A stretch of DNA of 64,000 nt from Siderastrea siderea (taxonomy: Eukaryota; Cnidaria; Anthozoa; Scleractinia; Rhizangiidae). Location of the stretch: assembly GCA_964030785.1 (NCBI GenBank), contig OZ034968.1, positions 62,517,899 to 62,581,898 of the forward strand, given 5' to 3'. Of the stretch, positions 56,181-64,000 are shown piece by piece. A program made the translations under genes and the position numbers. Below the pieces are notes generated by a model that was given only the letters and a program-made list of their open reading frames with translations, made no database searches and was not told where the DNA came from. How positions within the stretch are numbered: the stretch's first letter is position 1; each line of letters starts with the position of its first letter.

Positions 56181-59100
56181 ATGTAATCCCAATCTCGTAC
56201 GCAGAGTCCACTGGCTTTTTGGTCAGCGGGAGGTCGCCAATAGAGACTCTAGGATAATGGGGAAAAATCTATTTTTTTGATTGGCTGATCATAGAAGAAA
56301 GCAACGGTGAACCGGAAAGATAGATAACAAAACCGGAAGCCTGCGACCAACTTAGTCACGAAAGGGATACATGAAAGTTTGGTAGTAAATATTGCGGAGG
56401 GGCAACGACCTGAATAAATTTTAAAGTTTCGCTATACGGCCATAGCCGTTTTTGTGCGGGAAGTTGCTATGCAATGCCGTCATTTTGCGGTGAAACACCG
56501 TGGAAATGCAAGCAGCTTCGATAGAAGGTCATTGCCGAGGCCGTTCAAATCTGGCTGAAACTGTTAGCATCCTCGAAGGAAGACGACATTGATGTTTTAT
56601 ACAGGTTTGTATCAACTCCAATTTGTTATCAAGTGAAGGGAATAATTGAAAACTGCCTGGTTGACACTCAACAATATCTGCAATAACAAAGATTAGGGAA
56701 AAGTAGATTCACGTAGAATGACTGAAAGTTTAATTACAAGAGAACTATGATTAGGACGTCCCTCGCAAATAGCAGTTTCCCCTCCAGTTTCTAGCCTGCC
56801 TTAGAACGGAGGAAAACGGAAAACGCGCACATAGCAAGAACGAGAGTCTCTCTGTTCTTTATAACCAATCTTCCGAAGCCTCTGGAAAGTGCCTGCAGAC
56901 GTGAAAGATATTACAAAGATATTTTTATCAATTTTATTGCAAAAGAAAAGTTTGAAATTTTTCTTAACTTAAACTATTTTTCCCAGTCCAATGTGTCCAA
57001 TATTTTCAAGGTTTAAATGCGTTATAATTAAATAGTTGTCTGTTATTTGATGCAAAAGGACCGTGACAGCATGCAACCAAGTCCTAGAGAGACCCGAGTA
57101 GCATTAACTGAACTTCACATGGGTCAGTGTAGCACATACAATTGAGGAGATGAAGAAGAGAGCTCCTGCAGTCCTTGATTTCCTTGCCACAGTAGTGTTA
57201 CAGTTTTCAAAGAGAAGAAAGATCAAATCACCCCAATGTGTGTGGCATATGGAGATGTGGAAGGGAGCTCAGCCCTATCCAATATGTCATGGCCTTTATC
57301 CTTGGAAATGGACACCTTAATAGTAAGGTTAATGTATCTCGCATATTGGTGACAAACATGAACCAAAACTGGTCTTTTCCATTTCATACAAAGTTATGTT
57401 GTTTATCATTAAGATGTGAAAATAATATGTGACCAGGACTATCAATTTGAAGTGAGAATTGTTACAAACCTTTAACTGAAAGTAGAGCTTTAAATATATA
57501 ATTTTAAAAATTTCCATATCACTCCTCAGCTACAGCCTTAAATGTGCAACCACTGCAAAACAAATCTTAATGTAAATCATTTTTTGTAATAATACTTTTG
57601 TAATGATATGGCAATCTCCTATTTTTCTTTGGTTCTGATTATTTTTCCTAGAATTTACTTCACTGTTACTACAAAACTTTTTTACATCTACATCATAGAA
57701 TAATTGTGTGGATCCAGGAAATATCCATACCCCTTCCAACTGAAGAAAGGTTTTTGGTTGAACTCCCCCACCCCTTTGGAAATACCAGTTTAGTTTCAAA
57801 GTCTAAAGGTATGGGAGGTCAATGGACATTTTCTGGAAACCGCACAAATTTACTAAAATTTATACCGTATACATGTTTCAGACCTTTGATCAGTGCAGTT
57901 CTCTTGGTTTGGCTCAGTCCCATGACGTGCTAAAACATGCTAAATGATCTAGGTGACAGCTTAGAGGATTATGTCAGAAAGAAAGTTTGACAACGTTGCC
58001 TCCGGAATCCTAACAAAAAATCATTATCAATGGCTCCAAACATTCTGACATACACTGGATCACTCAATTTTACTACTTTTGTTAAGGTTTTAAGTCAAAA
58101 TTTGAAATTAATATGACACAAGGCCAGTATTTCAAGGAAATAGATTACACCAATTATTTGTTGTCAGAGAGTTATGATCAGGGAAAGGGTTACAGTGTGT
58201 TGGTGTTGTTTAGTAGAGTGCTGTTGGAGTACTTCCCCTGCCTTCAAACTCATGTAATCATTCACTGAAAAATAATTATGGTGCCAGTGAGCAATAATTG
58301 TTACACCAGTACTCAAAAGACATATTGACCAAGCATTCTCTCGCAGTCAAAACAAAGTTGAAGTCATATGTTGGCTACCTGACTCAGTTTCTAATTCTGA
58401 CAAAAGTGATTGATGCCCTACTGCCACCTAGCTAATGCCTACACAGCCCAGGTGGCTCTACATGAATCACAGGTACTGAAGGGTCATCAGCTACCTTTGA
58501 TTAAAGACCTGCTAGGACGAGAGCGAGTCACAGGAGCAAACATGGCCTGTTCTAGACTCCAAGATAGAAGGAAAACCGAATAAAGAAAGCGCCCACTTTT
58601 CTCCAAATCCTGATCTGAGAAGCTGGAACAGGCTAGGGAGAAGAAGTGTTTGCAAATGAGCCATACCATATTTCTCATTTCAATGTTCAGGGCCCTGAAA
58701 AAACTGGGATGCTGAAGTTGAGAGTTAAATAAATTAGAAAACGCAGTATTTGCATTGCCATACTGTGCACATCATTGAAACCTTTTCATTTGCTCTGGCA
58801 GGCCCGTCAACCAGTTTCCATGCAATCACAAGATTTCAAAAGCAGTTAACAAATATAGAGTGTGTTCGCAGCGGCCATGCTGGAGGAGAAAACAATAGAA
58901 TTCGTTCCCACTGGGAAAAAAGTTTTATTTTTATGAAAATAGATTTTGTTAGCTCTTCCAACATGGCCGCCATGAACACACTCTATAAATTAAAGCACAA
59001 CTAGCATTCAAGATCACTGAATATTTTGTATGCAGTGATGTTCGGTCATACTTTTAAAAATCTCTAATACTAGTATTAAATGCATTGTAATACAATGTTA

Positions 59101-59645
59101 CCCACACAAAAAAGAAACATTTATTAGAACTGACTTTACTGGTTTTTTGTGGTTTCACCAATCACGATCGATAAAATTGTCGCACATTGAAACTGTCATA
59201 GGCACTTACTTCGCAGCAGATGTTGATGGAAACTGGACAATTTTTTATTCTAACAATTAAATTCAAACCAAACTTTCATACAGTGGGCGATACACACTCA
59301 GTAACAGTCTGAACAAAATAATATAAACACGCAAAATATATAATGAGAACTAAGCCTCTCATTAAACGCTTAAAACATTTAATTACATACAAGCGCACAA
59401 AATATATCACCATACCTCTTGTTCAAAACTTTCAAGTGTCTTCAATCGTGTGTAAGGATCAACTGTGCACAGATCGCATGGCTGCCATTTTACGACATTT
59501 GACTTCCGTTTTGAACTTAAGCATGCGCACTAAAACCGGAATCCCACGATTTGTGGGATAAAAAATTCCATTATCCCAGTCTCTACTGGCGACCACCCGC
59601 TGACCAAAAAGCCAGTGGACTCTGGGTACGAGATTGATGTAATCC
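56181..59645. mobile_element. 3.4-kb element with 9-bp TSD, Mutator-like
   Basis: The body 56190-59636 is flanked by ATGTAATCC at 56181-56189 and 59637-59645. The ends caatctcgtacgcagagtcc and, in reverse complement, caatctcgtacccagagtcc differ at one of 20 bases. The TIR continues for about 80 bp (actggctttttggtcagcgg, gagactctaggataatgg). A 9-bp TSD is the classic Mutator-type length. No transposase was recognised in the interior: all frames are shorter than 90 codons and lack motifs. A nested MITE lies at 58854-58987. It is probably non-autonomous or carries unrelated DNA. Confidence 0.8.
58854..58987. mobile_element. 134-bp nested MITE
   Basis: tatagagtgtgttcgcagcg at the left and, in reverse complement, tatagagtgtgttcatggcg at the right form the ends, continuing ggccatg(c/t)tggagagc-like inward. 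Flanks contain TA/TATA, so the target site is probably TA-type but ambiguous. Confidence 0.7.
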
Positions 59646-59703
59646 CGGACAGTGAGCCAGCCCTATTCATAAGGTGGTCAGCGGTTGCCGTGGAGAGGTA
59701 AAC

Positions 59704-60630
59704 ATGGCGGTTACGTTATCGGCACTCGATGTCAGGGGCGGATCCAGGGGGGGTGGATTGGGTGGCTAGCCACCCCCCTCTTTTGAGGTCATTTAAGCTT
59801 GAAATTAAGAAAATGAACAAAACTATCACGGAGGCCACTTTGTCTCCGATTGTTCTGATATTGTTCTAACAGGTCAGCCACCCCCTGTTCAAAAATCCTG
59901 GATCCGCCACTGGATGTGCATCGTTTCGTCGTGAAAAACTTCGATGTACGACCAGTATTAAACGGAAAGTACAAAGGTATCACCTTGATCAGCTTCATAC
60001 ACTACAATAAGCCAAAGTCTGACAGAATGTTTTCTTCTGGTGTAATCATCGAGCGAAATTCGAAAGCTAACGAGCTTTCCTCTGGAAAATGGACTTAAGT
60101 AAGTCAAGCTTTAGTCCTTTAAAAACAATTTATTCGCTTCCACTTGAACTTTAAGACAATCAAACTGGTGTTTCCTTTATTTCTGATGGTTTTAGATCTG
60201 ACTACTAGAGAATTTGATGCCACGCTTCATGTTGACAAGTCTCTCAAAATCAAGGCAAAACTTGGAGATCGTCGAAATTAGGCAAGTTCACAGAATTATA
60301 TATTTTTCATCAAGGACTGGCCACAAGGTTTTTCTCGGTGGTGACATTTCCTATGGTGCCTACGTTTCAGTTGTGTTAGTTTGGTTAAAATAGGCCGCCT
60401 CACTTTTTAAAAAATACGTTTTGAAATTGGTCGGTCTTCGCGTGTTTGATTAAGCTGTGTAATGGAGGTGTCGTTAAAGTCTCACCGTTAGCTGGATTCA
60501 AACTCAACGGTCACAAAAGTCGCTTTAGTGAATTAAAAAGACTTATTATAACTGGCTGTGGTGTTTCTTTTGTACAGGGTTTGTTTAAGTTCTTGATAAA
60601 TTGATCTTCAAAGTTGGGTAAGATTTTTTA
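59704..60630 (+). pseudogene. Unrecognised two-exon gene, copy 2 (interrupted and frameshifted)
   Basis: Exon 1 starts ATG at 59704 (MAVTLSALDV), is interrupted after ten codons by a 180-bp MITE (59733-59912), then resumes HRFVVKNFDVRPVLNGKYKG and ends SSGKWT-TAA exactly at a donor (taa|gtaagt, 60099). The 97-bp intron has the same length as in copy 1. Exon 2 from 60196 matches copy 1 but has an extra A near 60256-60260 that shifts the frame and leads to a stop at GDRRN. A second ATG (60089) overlaps the end of the first frame, as in copy 1. The locus is a pseudogene by insertion and frameshift. Homology runs on to about 60630 in 3' sequence. Confidence 0.65.
59728..59917. mobile_element. 180-bp MITE inside the copy 2 exon
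   Basis: The body 59733-59912 begins CAGGGGCGGATCCAGG and ends CCTGGATCCGCCACTG, a 16-bp TIR with one mismatch. It is flanked by GATGT at 59728-59732 and 59913-59917. The pre-insertion sequence ctcgatgtgcatcg restores the homologous reading with copy 1 on either side. TIRs of the CAGNGGCGGATCCAGG type are common in hAT-like elements, but a 5-bp duplication is shorter than the 8 bp expected of hAT. Confidence 0.85.
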
Positions 60631-60639
60631 GACGTTTTG

Positions 60640-60970
60640 CATGCATGTAACCTTTATCGGATGCGCTTTTGACAAAGGCTTTTTTCCAGACGCGTTTTTT
60701 GAACGTGTTTATCAGGTGCGTTGTTGAATGAGTTTATCGGACGCTTTCATCGATCTTACGATAACTAAACACAAGATGAGAGGCTTTAAGGTTCATTCGT
60801 CTTTAAAACTTGCTTTAGCTTCATTTTCAAACACGCTTTTCCAGACGCTTTACTTGTTTAAGCCGTTAGTCAGACGCATTTTTTCGAACACTTATTTTCA
60901 GATGCGTTTTTTTAACGCCTTTTTAAAACGTGCTTTTGTGACGCTTTTTGTTTTCATTTTGCATTTTTGA
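60640..60970. repeat. Degenerate 'cagacgcgttttttgaacg' minisatellite, left block
   Basis: Some ten loose copies of (c)agacgcnttttt and gaacgnnttt at 20-40-bp spacing. One exact ACGCGT lies near 60692. The 80-codon frame at 60728-60970 reflects the repeats. Confidence 0.7.
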
Positions 60971-61108
60971 ATTGTTCAAAAGCAATTGTACCAAGTTTTA
61001 GAAAATTCTAAATATTCCCTAGTTTTTAAATGGAATCACCTTCAGGTCGTCCATCGAGTCTTTCTCAAACTCGTTTTTTCTTCTTTTTAGCGGAGCTCGC
61101 GGAGCATC

Positions 61109-62818
61109 ATGGGTAAGCAAATTTGGTAACCTGTTGATCCGAAAAATTTTGGTTCTGACGTCAGCGTCCGTCCGTCGGCCCGTACAGACTCTGGGAGAGG
61201 GTGAGGGGAGTCTCAAGACAACCCGACCAGGGGAGGTGGAATGCCATCTTTTCTTGTATCTGAAGTAGACATTATGGCGGCTGGTTCCTCGTACGCTCGA
61301 TTTTCAATACGAGAATTGTAATACATTCTTGCAATGAAGACTTGTAACAGTTCATCATGAAAAGGAAAAGGATTGCTTCAATCCCGATGGCGCAAATAGA
61401 AGATATTGGAGAGCTTGAAGGCAATAAATCATTGTTCGAGGACATACTTGTTTTTTTTTTCTCTTTTTTTTTTCTAAAGCTAGGGAGATCTGGAAAGAAC
61501 CCGGCGACTTTCGTTTAGATGTTGAAGTACTTCTTTCAGTTCAGTGGTAAACTAAATTACAGATTTGATTGTGGCTTTACATTGTGAAAATTGTTTAATT
61601 GAGCGACTTTACATGTTTAGTAAATTACGGTAATTTTCTTGAAATGTTTTAAGAACTTGTTTAAAAAAGCTGTAAAATTACCTTGTAGTTCCCGTTTGCC
61701 GGCTTGCGAGTATCTTCAGTCGAGGGGAAAGTTAATTGAATGCATTTTGCTTTCCTAGGCAAACAAGTGCTTCTTATGTGAATGACATTTCATGTTTTGA
61801 AGGTTTCTTGTCCCTTTTTCTGTGTTTATTCATTAAAGGAATTTTTATTAGTGAGCAATCTGATATTTAGGCGTATATAAGCTAAATTTCCTTTTGAACT
61901 TTAGTGCGTAATTTTCAATATTTTTCTTTGAACAATTCTAGTGTATTTTATTCGAAAAGTAGAAATCGTGACTATTCTAGACTGAGTCTGTGTTGTTTTT
62001 TTCAGTCTAGGTTGTTTTTCTTCGGCACCGCATATTGGGTGTTTTGACTAATTCGAAATTTAGTATTCAACACCTGAAGAGTCGCTCTGTCGTCAATATT
62101 TTTTATGAAGTTTATAGTCTTAATGTAAAGCTCCATATGTTTTTTGTTCAGTTGTGGAATATTTTATCTTTCTTATATTATTATATTTTTGGTTTCTTCA
62201 TTTGAAGTGAATGACATTTCTGTCCCAATTTAGCGACTAAACTTAGAATCGCCGTTTCAGTGAATGAGTTAAGTGTGACATAATTTTGTGTTCGTTTTGC
62301 TTTTAACCGCTAAGCCAATTCAGTGTGTCTTTAGTTACAGATCGAAATGAAATCTTTATTTAAGTAACTATAAGCAAAGCATTTCTCTGTTTAAGTCTAT
62401 TTTGTCAAAATGAGACTCTAAAAGCTTCCTAAAATTAGTTCAGGGTGTGTTCTTGAAAGCGTCCGATTAATACTTCGCGGGTGAAAAACTTGTGCAATTT
62501 TCTCTTTATAATTATGCGTGTGTATACGTGTGTCAATAAAAGGTTTGATGCCGGGAAAATATTATTTCTTTTAGCAAAATAGATTTCGAGAAATGTTTCG
62601 TGGTTAACAGAACTAAACAACCAGAGGGATGCATTGAAATCGGTGAGAAATGTGTATCTGCAGGGAAAAGTCTGTTTAGTCGCTACTGGGAGCAACTTAA
62701 TTGGTTTTTTGGCAATTGTAGTTTTACAAGAACTCTTCTTGAACTTAATAAGCTAGCTTTCGAAAGAATGCTACAAGATGACCTGTCGGTGAAAGGTGTG
62801 CTGAAGTCTTCTCTTTGA
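61109..62818 (+). CDS. Candidate three-exon gene, 104-residue unrecognised protein
   Basis: Model: exon 1 coding 61109-61112 (ATGG|gtaagc), exon 2 61480-61546 (acceptor after a long T tract, ttctaaag|ctaggg; donor cagtg|gtaaac), exon 3 62575-62818 (acceptor atttcttttag|caaaat; stop TGA). Pieces of 4, 67 and 244 nt give 315 nt, exactly 105 codons, and both junctions keep phase. The protein begins MAREIWKEPGDFRLDVEVLL, continues after the second junction KIDFEKCFVVNRTKQPEGCI, and ends SVKGVLKSSL. It has no signal peptide or membrane helix. Six cysteines, an aromatic stretch (YWEQLNWFF) and a charged C-terminal helix are visible. Another acceptor (cttctttttag|cgg, 61090) precedes exon 1, so a 5'UTR intron is possible. 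I do not recognise the family; conservation is untested. Confidence 0.5.
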
Positions 62819-63126
62819 AGAAAAATAAGCCAACTCACTGTTTCCTCAGCGGTCTGCATGTTTTCCCTTGCTGTTTTTCACCTCTTGGCGGATAACTGCA
62901 CAACTAAGATTTAATGTATTTAACGGGCCAATAAGCATGAAAGAGAGATGTGGAGCTCCGCTTTAAGGCTTGACTAAATCTATATATTACCCGTTTTTCA
63001 AGTAAGTTTTAATAGACGCATTTTCGAACGCGGCTTTCAGACACATTTTACTTACAAAAGTTGTTGTCACAAACCTTCAAATTATCGAGACTCTTTGAAA
63101 CGACAGAATCTCAAACTTTAGTGGGA
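62819..63126. other. 3' flank of the candidate gene, with stray repeat copies
   Basis: Contains one or two loose copies of the agacgcattttcgaacgcg motif near 63015-63045. No AATAAA signal was noted directly after the stop; cacaactaagatttaatg is the nearest A/T-rich stretch. Confidence 0.4.
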
Positions 63127-63473
63127 CTTACTCTGGCAACCTAGTGGGGGCGCGGTGGTGAAGTGGTTAGTGCGTTGGACAGATCTTGTTAGTGCGTTGG
63201 ACAGATCTGAAGGTCGGTGGTTCGATGTCCAGTCCCTGCCATTGTGTTGTTTCCTTAGACAAGATACTTTGCCCCACATTGTCTCTCTCCACCCAGGTGT
63301 TCAAATGGGTACCGGCAACATACTGCTGGGGGGTAACCCTGCGATGGACTAGCATCCCGTCCAGGGGGGAGTAGCAATACTCTCAGTTGCTTCATGCTAC
63401 GGAAACCGGGATAAGCTCCGGCCGTGTGGGCCTCCTTGGCCCGAGTGCGACTTTACCCTTACTCTGGCAACCT
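63127..63473 (+). mobile_element. tRNA-derived SINE with perfect 16-bp TSD
   Basis: cttactctggcaacct occurs at 63127-63142 and 63458-63473, framing a 315-bp body. The head is tRNA-like: A-box region ggtggtgaagtggttag (from 63154), B-box-like ggttcgatgtcc (63219-63230). Between them, a 21-bp segment (gttagtgcgttggacagatc-t, 63166-63186) is duplicated at 63188-63208. The body includes gcgatggactagcatcccgt, a block seen in conserved-core SINE superfamilies of vertebrates and invertebrates, and gaaaccgggataagctccgg. The TSD is intact, so insertion is fairly recent. Frames of 62-65 codons across it are not genes. Confidence 0.85.
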
Positions 63474-63654
63474 TTAGTGTAATGCGCGGGACACATCGCC
63501 TTCCTCCTTGGAGTAGGTCCTCATATTTATTCCGACGAGTTTCCGAACTCATTTTAGGGCACGTGTTTTATAACACCTCTTTTTTTAGGTATTTTTGCAT
63601 GCCTGTATCCTTAAGCTTACTATAAATGCCGACGGCTTAAGAGGGTTACTTGTC

Positions 63655-64000
63655 TTTTGTCTTTGTCGAACCCGTTTTTTGAACGAGTCTTTCAAGACGC
63701 GCTCCTAAACGCGTTTCTCCAGACGTGTTTTTGAGCTTGTTTTCAAACCTCTTGTCCAGACGCGTTTTATCAAACAAGTTTCTTCAGACGAGTTTTTAGA
63801 CGGTTTTCGAACGTGAATCTTTAGACGCGTTCATCAAAGACGTCGACAACTAGAGGGTTAATTTAAGTTAAACGTCAATTTAAGGTGGCCGTATGTGTCC
63901 TTTAAACTTGTTTTCAGACGGGTTTTTGAAACGCTTTTTCTTATACGCGTTTTTCCCTCGCATTGTAGTAGCCGCGGTTTGTGAACGCGTTTTTGCCGAT
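63655..64000. repeat. Degenerate 'cagacgcgttttttgaacg' minisatellite, right block
   Basis: Same motif and orientation as 60640-60970 and running off the window. Exact ACGCGT sites lie near 63712, 63760, 63828, 63945 and 63984. Confidence 0.7.

Noticed and set aside
61357..61475. Small frame MKRKRIASIPMAQIEDIGEL with an overlapping upstream frame
   Set aside because: It runs into a T tract that is better read as the polypyrimidine tract of the intron in the three-exon model.

Overview
The window looks like repeat-rich, AT-rich DNA from an animal nucleus. There are no long open reading frames, no operons and no bacterial-type gene spacing. What is present is spliced-gene fragments with GT...AG borders, tRNA-derived SINEs, a LINE 3' end, DNA transposons with target-site duplications (TSDs), and tandem satellites. 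The mix of families (gatccc minisatellite, 'cttataagccc' elements, TRIM-like B-box fragments, TTAA and Mutator-type elements) is what I would expect of an anthozoan cnidarian such as a stony coral or sea anemone. That assignment is inference, not proof.

Layout. 1-3790: dispersed repeats, two tRNA-like SINE fragments (minus strand) and a 315-bp tandem duplication. 3790-7390: a degenerate satellite of about 82 bp. 7391-10000: dispersed repeats. 10001-26274: a 16.3-kb array of about 44 copies of a ~370-bp satellite, made of three main monomer types in a mixed order, with an 18-monomer-spaced block duplication and a decaying right flank. 26275-39590: unique-looking DNA full of small elements: MITEs (short non-autonomous DNA transposons), a 700-bp TA-flanked element, a LINE 3' fragment, a 954-bp element whose ends are inverted repeats of inverted repeats, C-rich elements, a 134-bp tandem array and two weak exon candidates. 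39592-44961 and 49822-54642: two large elements with 0.7-1.0-kb terminal inverted repeats (TIRs), each flanked by TTAA. The first holds a decayed transposase-like fragment. Between and beyond them are a TRIM-like pseudogene (46.2-47.0 kb), two head-to-head copies of an unrecognised two-exon gene (47.4-48.1 kb minus; 59.7-60.6 kb plus), a ~370-bp palindrome with CACGTG sites, and a 3.4-kb element with a 9-bp TSD. 60.6-64 kb: a possible intact three-exon gene for a 104-residue protein, flanked by ACGCGT-rich degenerate repeats, plus a well-preserved tRNA-derived SINE with a perfect 16-bp TSD.

Very little here is ordinary host coding sequence. The best candidates for live genes are the three-exon model at 61109-62818 and, less surely, the small spliced frame at 47591-47897 (minus). 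Almost everything else records transposon insertion (including insertions inside other elements), tandem amplification and decay. All calls come from reading the sequence by eye; no alignment or database search was run, so repeat-family names are tentative and boundaries without a TSD are approximate.
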